A stretch of 64,000 nt of DNA, from the NCBI RefSeq assembly GCF_014534645.1, contig NZ_JACVQF010000138.1, positions 61,317-125,316 of the forward strand, in the 5' to 3' direction. This document shows, piece by piece, positions 8,434-16,380 of this stretch. Each line of letters begins with the position of its first letter. Position 1 is the first letter of the stretch. This DNA comes from Streptomyces griseicoloratus. Lineage in GTDB: Bacteria > Actinomycetota > Actinomycetes > Streptomycetales > Streptomycetaceae. The position numbers were made by a program, and so were the translations under genes. Under the pieces are notes generated by a model that was not told the DNA's origin, ran no database searches, and saw nothing but the letters and a program-made list of their open reading frames with translations.

Positions 8434-9395
8434 CGCCTTGTGTCCTCGCGGTCGACGCGGGCAACAGCAAGACCGACGTGGCGGTCGTGACGGCCGGCGG
8501 GGACGTCCTCGCCACGGCCCGCGGCGGCGGCTTCCGACCGCCCGCCGTGGGTGTCGAGCGGGCGGTGGACACCCTCGCCGACGTGGTGACGCGCGCCTTC
8601 GCGGCGGCCGGCGTCACCGGCGTCGACCACGTCTCGGCGTGCCTGGCCAACGCCGACCTGCCCGTGGAGGAGGAGCAGCTGGCCGCCGCCCTGCACGCGC
8701 GCGCGTGGGGCACGAGCGTCGACGTACGCAACGACACGTTCGCGATCCTGCGGGCGGGAGTCGACGAACCGCGCGGGGTCGCCGTGGTCTGCGGCGCCGG
8801 CGTCAACTGCGTCGGCATGCGCCCCGACGGCCGCACCGCCCGCTTCCCGGCCCTCGGCCGCGTCTCCGGGGACTGGGGCGGCGGCTGGGGACTGGCCGAG
8901 GAGGCGCTGTGGCACGCGGCCCGGGCGGAGGACGGCCGCGGGGAGCCCACGGAGCTGGCCCGCACGCTGCCGGCCCACTTCGGGCTCGGCTCGATGTACG
9001 CGCTCATCGAGGCCCTGCACCTGGGGCACATCGACTCCGGCCGGCGCCACGAGCTGGCCCCCGTGCTGTTCGCCACGGCCGCCGGCGGCGACCGGGTGGC
9101 CCGCGCGATCGTCGGCCGGCAGGCCGACGAGGTCGTGACCATGGCCACCGTCGCCCTGACCCGGCTGGACCTGCTGGCCGAGGAGACCCCGGTCCTCCTG
9201 GGCGGCAGCGTCCTGGCCGCCCGGCACCGCCTGCTCGACGAGCGGATACGGGAGCTGCTGGCGGAGCGCGCCCCCAGGGCCGTACCGCGGGTGGTGACGG
9301 CACCGCCCGTGCTGGGCGCGGTGCTGCTGGGCCTGGACCGGACGGGCGCGGCGCCGGAGGCCCGTGCGCGGGTCCGGGCGCACTTCGACGTCTGA
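8424..9395 (+). CDS. csnK: BadF/BadG-type sugar kinase (glucosamine/N-acetylglucosamine kinase-like), CsnK-like
   Basis: This 323-residue ASKHA-fold kinase starts with GTG inside the end of the GH4 gene. The phosphate-1 loop is VDAGNSKTDVAVV, the catalytic aspartate is in NDTFAILRAG, and the adenosine/phosphate-2 loop is VVCGAGVNCVG. SGDWGGGWGLAEEAL is characteristic of the GlcN/GlcNAc kinase branch. It would phosphorylate the monosaccharide released by the GH4 enzyme. The 10-base overlap implies a shared transcript. It could phosphorylate GlcN, GlcNAc or another hexose; only the locus context favours glucosamine. Confidence 0.87.
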   Translation: MGLTPCVLAVDAGNSKTDVAVVTAGGDVLATARGGGFRPPAVGVERAVDTLADVVTRAFAAAGVTGVDHVSACLANADLPVEEEQLAAALHARAWGTSVDVRNDTFAILRAGVDEPRGVAVVCGAGVNCVGMRPDGRTARFPALGRVSGDWGGGWGLAEEALWHAARAEDGRGEPTELARTLPAHFGLGSMYALIEALHLGHIDSGRRHELAPVLFATAAGGDRVARAIVGRQADEVVTMATVALTRLDLLAEETPVLLGGSVLAARHRLLDERIRELLAERAPRAVPRVVTAPPVLGAVLLGLDRTGAAPEARARVRAHFDV

Positions 9396-9583
9396 GGCCC
9401 GCCCGGGGAACCGAACCGGTTCCTGCGACGTGTTCATGGGCAGGGGTGGTGGGAGTCCCCTGCCCGGCGGAAGGCGAGGGCGGGAGAACACCGGGATCGG
9501 ATCAAGATCGGGTAAGGCCGGTGCGAATGTCGGTGCCGGCAGCGATACTTGCGGCGACGGATGACCATGGGGGAGGTCAGCAA

Positions 9584-11029
9584 GTGACTCAACCGCCGAA
9601 GAGCAGCGCGGCACCACCGGCGGGCGCCGGCGCGCCCACCCTGCCCGCCGTGCCGCCGCAGCCGGTGCCGCAGCAGCGGGCGGGCGCGGGCGGGCCCGCC
9701 GGGTCCCCGCAGCCCCGTCGCACCGCGTTCGCCGAGGGCGTGGACCGGCTGCGCGCGGCGGCCACCACCGAGCCCGGCCGGCTGCGCATCATCGGTGCCC
9801 TGCTCGCCCTGCTCGTCGTCGCCTTCGGCGCCGTCACGGCCTGGCAGACGACCGAGCGGGCCGCCGCCGCCGACGACGTGCTGAGGCGCAGCCAGCCGCT
9901 GAGCTCCGACGCGGCCGACATCTACCGCTCCCTCGCCGACGCCAACACCGCCGCGTCCAGCGGGTTCCTCGCCGGCGGCCAGGAGACCAAGACCTCCCGC
10001 GACCGCTACGAGCGGGGCATCCGCACCGCCGCCGCCAAGCTCGTCACGGCCGCCGCCAGCGCCGACGCCGACTCGCCCGCCACGACCACCATCAGCGAAC
10101 TCAACCGCCTCCTGCCCGAGTACAAGGGCCTGGTCGAGCGTGCCCGCACCTACAACCGCCAGGGCTTCCCGGTCGGCGGCGCCTACCTGCGCTACGCGAA
10201 CGAGAAGATGCAGAAGGAGATGCTCCCGGCGGCGGAGAAGCTCTACAGCACGGAGAACCGGCGCCTGAGCGCCGACTACGCCGACGCCAAGCCCTACCCC
10301 TGGGCCGCGATCGCCCTCGGTGTCCTCGCCCTCGCGGCCCTGGCCTGGGCGCAGTACCGCACCTACCAGCGCACCAACCGCGTCCTGAACCACGGCATGG
10401 TCGCCGCCACCGCCGCCGCCACGGTCGTCCTGCTCTGGCTCGTCGTCGGCCACAGCGTCGCCCGCTCGGACCTCGGCGACTCCTACGACCACGGCGTGCG
10501 CTCGCTGAACGTGCTGCACGACGCCCGCATCGCCTCCCTCAAGGCCCGGGGCAACGAGAACCTCACGCTGGTGGCGCGCGGCGCGGAGACCAGGAAGGTC
10601 GGCGACAAGACGTACGACGCCTACGACTTCGACTTCCAGAAGAACATGGGCGTCCTCGACAAGGGCCTGGCCGAGGCGCGGCGCCTGGCCGACGACAAGG
10701 CGGGCGAGCAGCCGGTGACGGCGGCGGCGGGCAACATGGCCGAGTGGAAGAAGCGCCACGCCCTGGCCCGCGAGCAGGACGAGAACGGCAACTACCAGCA
10801 GGCACTGGACATGGTGATCGGCGGCAAGGGTGCCACGGTCGAGTGCTTCGACGGCGTCGACGCCGCGCTCGCCGACGCCCTCGACCACGAGGAGAACGAG
10901 TTCCGGCAGGCCGCCCGCGACGGCCGGGACGCGATGACGGGCCTGCCGGCCGGCGCCGCCGTCCTCGCCGTCCTGGGCGCGGCCGGCGCGCTGCTGGGGA
11001 TCGGCCGCAGGCTGTCGGAGTACCGGTGA
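9584..11029 (+). CDS. glnX: GlnX-like four-helix membrane protein of the PknG locus
   Basis: The product is 481 residues; GTG 9584 is preceded by GGGGGAGG. A proline/alanine-rich cytosolic N-terminus (~65 residues) is followed by TM1 (IIGALLALLVVAFGAVTAW), an extracytoplasmic helical domain of ~150 residues, TM2 (AAIALGVLALAALAWAQ), TM3 (MVAATAAATVVLLWLVVG), a second outer helical domain and TM4 (PAGAAVLAVLGAAGALLGI) near the C-terminus. In mycobacteria a membrane protein of this layout, GlnX, relays the state of the binding protein GlnH to PknG. It is assigned mainly from gene order; the outer domains look like four-helix sensor bundles. Confidence 0.75.
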   Translation: MTQPPKSSAAPPAGAGAPTLPAVPPQPVPQQRAGAGGPAGSPQPRRTAFAEGVDRLRAAATTEPGRLRIIGALLALLVVAFGAVTAWQTTERAAAADDVLRRSQPLSSDAADIYRSLADANTAASSGFLAGGQETKTSRDRYERGIRTAAAKLVTAAASADADSPATTTISELNRLLPEYKGLVERARTYNRQGFPVGGAYLRYANEKMQKEMLPAAEKLYSTENRRLSADYADAKPYPWAAIALGVLALAALAWAQYRTYQRTNRVLNHGMVAATAAATVVLLWLVVGHSVARSDLGDSYDHGVRSLNVLHDARIASLKARGNENLTLVARGAETRKVGDKTYDAYDFDFQKNMGVLDKGLAEARRLADDKAGEQPVTAAAGNMAEWKKRHALAREQDENGNYQQALDMVIGGKGATVECFDGVDAALADALDHEENEFRQAARDGRDAMTGLPAGAAVLAVLGAAGALLGIGRRLSEYR

Positions 11030-11064
11030 AACACTCGGCGTACCGGTGGGAAGGGGTACCGGTG
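11020..11064 (+). repeat. Triplicated GTACCGGTG at the glnX/glnH junction
   Basis: GTACCGGTG occurs at 11020-11028, 11040-11048 and 11056-11064. The repeat creates three in-frame GTG codons around the end of the membrane gene and the start of the binding-protein gene, so it blurs the true start. It may be a slippage product or a translational-coupling element. Confidence 0.8.
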
Positions 11065-11079
11065 AAAGGGGGCGTGAGG

Positions 11080-12129
11080 ATGCATGCACGACGTCTGCGG
11101 GTCAGTCTGAAGGGCTGGGGCGGTGTGGGTGCGATGGCGCTCGTCTGCGCCCTCGCGGTGCTCTTCGCCCTGTTGCTGCCCATGGCCCGGTCGCACGGCG
11201 ACGGCACGTCCGGCCCGGCCACCGGCGGCCCGGGCGCGACCTGGGGCACCCAGGCCCGAGCCGCCGAGGAGTGCAAGGACCCCGAGAAGCAGACCCTGTC
11301 CCCGTCCCCGGACGACGGCCCCACGATCGACGCGATCAAGAACCGCAAGGGCGAGAAGCGCAAGCTGGTCGTCGGCGTCGACCAGAACAGCTACCGCTGG
11401 GGCTACCGGGACCCGAACAGCGGCGGCGACGCCGAACTGGAGGGCTTCGACATCGACCTGGCCCGCCGCATCGCGCAGGACATCCTCGGCGACCGCAACG
11501 CCGTGCAGTTCAAGGCGATACCCACCGACCAGCGCATCCCCGCGATCGAGGACGGCCGGGTCGACATGGTGGTGCGCACGATGACCATCAACTGCGACCG
11601 TGTGGCCGACGTGGCCTTCTCCGCGCCGTACTTCAGGACCGGGCAGCAGCTGCTGGCGCCCAAGTCCTCGCCGATCACCGGGTACAACGACACGCTGGCC
11701 GGCAAGAAGATCTGCACGGCGGCGGGTTCGACGGCGTTCAGCACGCTGGAGCAGGACCGCGAGGACGGCAGGCTGGCCCCGGGCGCCGATCTGGGCACCA
11801 CCGTCCCCAACCAGCTGGACTGCCTGGTGCGGCTGCAGCTCGGCGAGGTCGACGCGGTGGTCACCGACGGCGCGCTCGCCGCGAGCCAGGCCGCGCAGGA
11901 CCCCACGGTCCAGCTCAAGGGCGACGCCTTCACCACCGAGTACTACGGCGTGGCGATGAAGAAGGACGCCGACGATCTGGTACGCCGGGTCAACCAGATC
12001 CTGGTGGAGTGGCGCCGGGACACCGCGAACGGCTGGCAGTGGTCGTACGACCAATGGCTGTCGGAGACACTGGGCGACGACTCGGCGAAGTCGGAGCCCC
12101 CGGCACCGCAGTACCTGCGCAAGAGCTGA
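11080..12129 (+). CDS. glnH: GlnH-like extracytoplasmic amino-acid-binding protein
   Basis: From the ATG at 11080 (GGGGG a few bases upstream) the product is 349 residues. In-frame GTG codons at 11026 (overlapping the GlnX stop), 11062 and 11074 are alternative starts. A single hydrophobic helix (AMALVCALAVLFALLLPMA) anchors it; I see no clear lipobox, unlike the mycobacterial lipoprotein. The rest is a type II periplasmic binding protein (KLVVGVDQNSYRWGY, ELEGFDIDLARRIAQDILG, DMVVRTMTINCDR, YYGVAMKK). Four cysteines in the mature part could form disulfides. It has no ABC permease or ATPase neighbours, so it is probably a receptor that signals through GlnX to PknG and not a transport protein. 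Confidence 0.85.
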   Translation: MHARRLRVSLKGWGGVGAMALVCALAVLFALLLPMARSHGDGTSGPATGGPGATWGTQARAAEECKDPEKQTLSPSPDDGPTIDAIKNRKGEKRKLVVGVDQNSYRWGYRDPNSGGDAELEGFDIDLARRIAQDILGDRNAVQFKAIPTDQRIPAIEDGRVDMVVRTMTINCDRVADVAFSAPYFRTGQQLLAPKSSPITGYNDTLAGKKICTAAGSTAFSTLEQDREDGRLAPGADLGTTVPNQLDCLVRLQLGEVDAVVTDGALAASQAAQDPTVQLKGDAFTTEYYGVAMKKDADDLVRRVNQILVEWRRDTANGWQWSYDQWLSETLGDDSAKSEPPAPQYLRKS

Positions 12130-12185
12130 AGGCCCGTCACCGCAGGAGAGACCGCACACAAGTCCGAGGCAGCGAGAGGTGATCG

Positions 12186-13520
12186 ATGGGCGTCACGGGA
12201 CCCACCGGGCCGGTGATGGACCGGGACGAGGTGGACCGTGCGCTGGCGCGGCTCGGCGCGGAGCACGAGGCGATCGAGACCTCCCTCCTCGCCCTCCAGG
12301 ACCACGCGGGCCGCAGACTCCTCGAAGGCGCCGATCTCACGGGCGTCACCGCTGAGCGCTGGTCCGCCACGGAGGCGTCGATCACCCTGCTGTGGAGCTA
12401 CTTCGACGCCTACTCCGGCGCGTTGCGCACCGCCCGGGAGATCCGCGCCCGCCGCCGCTGGTCCAGCCGCGAGGACCTGGTGGAGCTGACCGAACTGCTG
12501 CGCGGCGAGTCGGTGACGGTGGCCGGCAGCGCCGTGGCCACGGCCAACGCGCCCACGCTGCACGGCGGTCCGGGCCGGCTGAGCGAGCGCTACTCGCTGG
12601 CCACGCTCGTGGAGCGGATGAACCAGCTGTACGCGACCTCCCTCGACATGGTGGTCGCCGCCGACGCGGTGTGGTCGGCGCTGCCCGCCCGGATCGACCT
12701 GCTGTCCGCGGAGCTCCAGCGCACCCGCCGGCTCGCGCACTCGGTCGGCGTCCGCCCCGGCGAGCACCCGGCCGGCGACGACCTGGAGCGGATCACGCGC
12801 ACGCTGACGAAGCTGCGCGAGCAGGTGGTGTCCGACCCGCTGGCGTTCTGGCTGCCCGCGGAGGGGAGTTCGGCACCGGGCGGCGGCAAACCGGACACCA
12901 CGGTGTACGACCGTGAGGCCCGCGCCCTGGAGGAGGTGCGCCGCGAGATCGACGCCGTGCTGGCGGTGCGCCAGGACGCCGAGCAGCGGATCGTGCGGCT
13001 GCGGGACGTGCTCTCCCGCGCTGACCGCACGCTCGCCGAGGCCCGCACCGCGCGCGGCGAGGTGCTGGCGAAGATCGCCGCGACGGAGGTGCCGGTCGTC
13101 AGCGGACCGCCGACCGTGCTGCAGGAGCAGCTGGCGACGGCCGCCGAGTACCGCAGACACGCGCAGTGGCACCGGCTGTCGCCGCTGCTGGAGTCCCTGG
13201 AGCAGAAGGCGGAGGACGAACTGCTGCGCGCCCGCGAGTCGCTGACCGCGGTCACCGCGCCGCTCGCGGTCCGCGCCGAGCTGCGCGGGCGCCTGGACGC
13301 GTACAAGGCGAAGGTCGCCCGGCTCGGCCTGGCGGAGGACCCGGAGCTGGTGGAGAAGTACGAGAAGGCGCGCCGCATGCTGTGGAGCGCGCCCTGCGAC
13401 CTGCGCGTCGCCGAGCAGGCCGTGCTGCGCTACCAGCAGGCGGCGGCCGAACTGCTCGGCAGCGCCCCGCGCGTGCCCGGTCAGGGCGGGCCGGTGGACC
13501 GGACGGGGCCCGGGGCATGA
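12186..13520 (+). CDS. Coiled-coil protein of the PknG locus
   Basis: A 444-residue soluble protein with GAGAGGTGATCG just before its ATG. It is rich in A, E, L and R and is almost entirely helical, with long heptad-like stretches (ALARLGAEHEAIETSLLAL; EVRREIDAVLAVRQDAEQRI; LRGRLDAYKAKVARLGLAED). No enzyme motif or signal peptide is visible. It lies 56 bases after GlnH and 22 bases before the kinase, so it is co-transcribed and could be a scaffold or adaptor between membrane receptor and kinase. I do not recognise a named family. Confidence 0.8.
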   Translation: MGVTGPTGPVMDRDEVDRALARLGAEHEAIETSLLALQDHAGRRLLEGADLTGVTAERWSATEASITLLWSYFDAYSGALRTAREIRARRRWSSREDLVELTELLRGESVTVAGSAVATANAPTLHGGPGRLSERYSLATLVERMNQLYATSLDMVVAADAVWSALPARIDLLSAELQRTRRLAHSVGVRPGEHPAGDDLERITRTLTKLREQVVSDPLAFWLPAEGSSAPGGGKPDTTVYDREARALEEVRREIDAVLAVRQDAEQRIVRLRDVLSRADRTLAEARTARGEVLAKIAATEVPVVSGPPTVLQEQLATAAEYRRHAQWHRLSPLLESLEQKAEDELLRARESLTAVTAPLAVRAELRGRLDAYKAKVARLGLAEDPELVEKYEKARRMLWSAPCDLRVAEQAVLRYQQAAAELLGSAPRVPGQGGPVDRTGPGA

Positions 13521-13542
13521 GCGACGAGGGGGAGGCGACGTC

Positions 13543-16377
13543 ATGAGTGAGGCACAGCGGAACTGTCAGCGTCCCGGCTGCGACGGGACGTACGAGGACG
13601 TCGGCGGCGGCGAGCTGTACTGCGACACCTGCGGTCTCGCGCCGGTCGTCTCGGCCGGCGGCATGGTGGGCTCGGCACCGACCGGCATCACCGGCGGCGG
13701 CCAGGGGTCGCGGGGTTCGGCCGGCAGCGGCAGCTCGCGCTCCAGCAGCCGCAGTTCCCGTACGTCGTCGCAGTCGTCGAAGTCCCGGCGCTCGGTGTCG
13801 GGGCGGCTCTCGCGGTCCCTGTCCGGCCGGTCCACGAACCGGTCGGTGTCGGTGCGCAGCTCGGGCGCCGCCGCCGGTTCCTCCGGGCGCGGACGGCTGG
13901 GGGCGGGACTGGTGGAGGTCCCGGCGATCCCGCGGCCCGACCCGCGCGCGATGGTCCTGGACAACCCCGAGGTGCCGGAGCGCAAGCGGTTCTGCTCCCG
14001 CTCGGACTGCGGGGCGCCGGTCGGCCGGGCACGCGGGGAGCGGCCGGGGCGTACGGAGGGCTTCTGCACCAAGTGCGGCCACCCGTACTCGTTCGTGCCG
14101 AAGCTGAAGGCCGGTGACGTGGTGCACGGCCAGTACGAGGTGGTGGGCTGCCTCGCGCACGGCGGTCTCGGCTGGATCTACCTCGCGGTCGACCGGGCGG
14201 TCTCGGACCGCTGGGTGGTCCTCAAGGGCCTGCTGGACACCGGCGACCAGGACGCGATGGCCGCGGCGATCTCCGAGCGCCGGTTCCTCGCGGAGATCGA
14301 GCACGCCAACATCGTGCGGATCTACAACTTCGTCGAGCACCTCGACCAGCGCACCGGCTCCCTCGACGGCTACATCGTCATGGAGTACGTCGGCGGCAAG
14401 TCGCTGAAGGAGATAGCCAACGGCCGGCGCACCCCTCAGGGGCGGCGCGATCCGCTGCCGGTGGAGCAGGCGTGCGCGTACGGCATCGAGGCGCTGGAGG
14501 CGCTCGGCCATCTGCACAGCCGGAACCTGCTGTACTGCGACTTCAAGGTCGACAACGCGATCCAGACCGAGGACCAGCTCAAGCTGATCGACATGGGCGC
14601 GGTGCGCCGGATGGACGACGATGAGTCGGCCATCTACGGCACGGTGGGCTACCAGGCGCCGGAGGTGGCCGACGTCGGCCCGTCGGTGGCGTCCGACCTG
14701 TACACGGTCGGGCGCACGCTGGCCGTGCTGACGTTCGACTTCCAGGGCTACACCACCGTCTACGCCGACTCCCTGCCGGACCCCGACACCATCGAGGTCT
14801 TCCGGCAGTACGAGTCGTTCTACCGGCTGCTGGTGCGTGCCACCGATCCGGATCCGGCCCGCCGGTTCGCCTCCGCGCAGGAGATGGCGGAGCAGCTGAC
14901 GGGTGTGCTGCGGGAGGTGGTCTCGCTCCAGACGGGCCGCGCCCGGCCCGCGCTGTCCACACTGTTCGGCCCCGAACTGCGGGTCACGGACACGGAGTTG
15001 TTCCCCCGGCTGGACGGGGAGGTGTCCCGGCTGGGCGCCCGGACGCCCCGCACACGACGCCGCACCACGGTCCGGACACCGGCCTCACGGCAGGGCGGCG
15101 GGGGCGCGGGCGCCGGGCTGCCGGGCGCCGGTGGCGTGAGCACCGGCCTGCCCGTCGGCGGAGGCGCGCACGCCGCTCTTCCCGGTACCGGAGGCCCGAA
15201 CTCCGGCCTGCCGGCCGCCGGGAGCACCAACACCGGCCACCCCGGCGGCGGGGGTGCGCACGCCGGGCCGCCGGGCGGCGGAAGTCCCGGCACCGGGCTG
15301 CCGGCGGCCGGGGGCGTGAGCACCGGCCTGCCCGGAAGCGGAGGCGCGCACCCGGTCCCGGCCGGCGGCGGTGCCGTTGCCGCTCCGGGCGCCGCCGGAG
15401 GCGTGCGCGCCGCGCCCGGCGGCACCGCGGGACTGGTCAAGGCCATGGACGCCCCCGCCGCCGCGCTCGCCCTGCCCGTCCCCCACGTCGACCCCGGCGA
15501 CCCCAACGCGGGTTTCCTGGCCGGCCTGATGGCGTCCGCGCCGGGCGAGTTGCTGGGTGCGCTGGCCGCGGCCCCGGCGCCCTCCACCGAGACGCGGCTG
15601 CGGCAGATCCGGGCCTGGCTGGAGCAGGGGGACGCGCAGGCCGGCCTCGCGGCCCTGGAGACGCTGGAGGCGGAACGGCCCGACGACTGGCGGGTGGTCT
15701 GGTACCGGGGCGTGGCCGCGCTGGTCACCGGCGACCACGAGGCCGCCGCGCTGTCCTTCGACGCGGTCTACGACGCCTTCCCGGGCGAGATCGCGCCCAA
15801 GCTCGCGCTCGGCCTGTGCGCGGAGGTGCTGGGCCAGCTCGACAACGCCGCCGAGTACTACCGCCTGGTGTGGTCGACCGACCCGAGCCATGTGAGCGCC
15901 GCCTTCGGCCTGGCCAGGGTCCAGCTCGCCGGCGGCGACCGGGGCGGTGCCGTACGGACGCTCGAGTCGGTGCCGGAGTCCTCCATCCACTACACGGCCG
16001 CACGCGTGGCCGCCGTCCGGGCACGGCTGAGGCAGCGGACGGCGACCGCGGCCGACACGCCGTTCCTGGACGATCTGACCGCGGCCGCGCGGCAGGTCGA
16101 GGCGCTGGACGCGTACGGTCTGGACCCGGCGCGGCGCGAGCGGTTGTCGGCCGAAGTCCTCGGCTGTGCCCTGGACTGGGTACTCTCCGGGGGCCAGGGT
16201 TCCGCCTCTCCCGCCGCCGGGGGACGGACGCTGCTCGGCAGCGGCCTGGACGAACGCGGCCTGCGCTTCGGCCTGGAGCGTTCGTACCGCACGCTGGCCC
16301 GGCTGGCGCGGGGCGGCGAGGAGAGGATCGACCTGGTGGAACGTGCCAACCGTTACCGCCCCCGGACGTGGGTGTAG
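13543..16377 (+). CDS. pknG: PknG-type serine/threonine protein kinase with zinc ribbon, rubredoxin and TPR parts
   Basis: The product is 944 residues against about 750 for mycobacterial PknG. In order: a zinc-ribbon-like knuckle (C8, C13, C27, C30), a serine/arginine-rich segment, the PknG rubredoxin-like site (C151, C156, C175, C178), and the kinase domain (~residues 195-455). The kinase has glycine loop AHGGLGWIY, K228 in VVLKGLL, catalytic D333 in YCDFKVDN and D350 in LIDMGAV, the PknG-style replacements for HRD and DFG. A Gly/Ala/Pro repeat linker (~515-627) follows, then a TPR-rich C-terminal region. No transmembrane helix. It would phosphorylate threonine targets, classically an FHA protein controlling 2-oxoglutarate/glutamate metabolism. 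The phosphatase gene begins within 3 bases of its stop. Confidence 0.93.
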   Translation: MSEAQRNCQRPGCDGTYEDVGGGELYCDTCGLAPVVSAGGMVGSAPTGITGGGQGSRGSAGSGSSRSSSRSSRTSSQSSKSRRSVSGRLSRSLSGRSTNRSVSVRSSGAAAGSSGRGRLGAGLVEVPAIPRPDPRAMVLDNPEVPERKRFCSRSDCGAPVGRARGERPGRTEGFCTKCGHPYSFVPKLKAGDVVHGQYEVVGCLAHGGLGWIYLAVDRAVSDRWVVLKGLLDTGDQDAMAAAISERRFLAEIEHANIVRIYNFVEHLDQRTGSLDGYIVMEYVGGKSLKEIANGRRTPQGRRDPLPVEQACAYGIEALEALGHLHSRNLLYCDFKVDNAIQTEDQLKLIDMGAVRRMDDDESAIYGTVGYQAPEVADVGPSVASDLYTVGRTLAVLTFDFQGYTTVYADSLPDPDTIEVFRQYESFYRLLVRATDPDPARRFASAQEMAEQLTGVLREVVSLQTGRARPALSTLFGPELRVTDTELFPRLDGEVSRLGARTPRTRRRTTVRTPASRQGGGGAGAGLPGAGGVSTGLPVGGGAHAALPGTGGPNSGLPAAGSTNTGHPGGGGAHAGPPGGGSPGTGLPAAGGVSTGLPGSGGAHPVPAGGGAVAAPGAAGGVRAAPGGTAGLVKAMDAPAAALALPVPHVDPGDPNAGFLAGLMASAPGELLGALAAAPAPSTETRLRQIRAWLEQGDAQAGLAALETLEAERPDDWRVVWYRGVAALVTGDHEAAALSFDAVYDAFPGEIAPKLALGLCAEVLGQLDNAAEYYRLVWSTDPSHVSAAFGLARVQLAGGDRGGAVRTLESVPESSIHYTAARVAAVRARLRQRTATAADTPFLDDLTAAARQVEALDAYGLDPARRERLSAEVLGCALDWVLSGGQGSASPAAGGRTLLGSGLDERGLRFGLERSYRTLARLARGGEERIDLVERANRYRPRTWV
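15085..15420 (+). repeat. Gly/Ala/Pro tandem-repeat linker inside pknG
   Basis: About 110 codons encode imperfect 10-12-residue units of the type GGVSTGLPGSGGAH, repeated with variants (GGPNSGLPAAG, GSTNTGHPGGGG). The repeat lies between kinase and TPR domains and accounts for much of the extra length over mycobacterial PknG. Confidence 0.85.
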
Positions 16378-16380
16378 TTG

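Noticed and set aside
16378-16380. TTG as start of the PP2C gene
   Set aside because: The ATG immediately following is the stronger start and changes the protein by one residue only.
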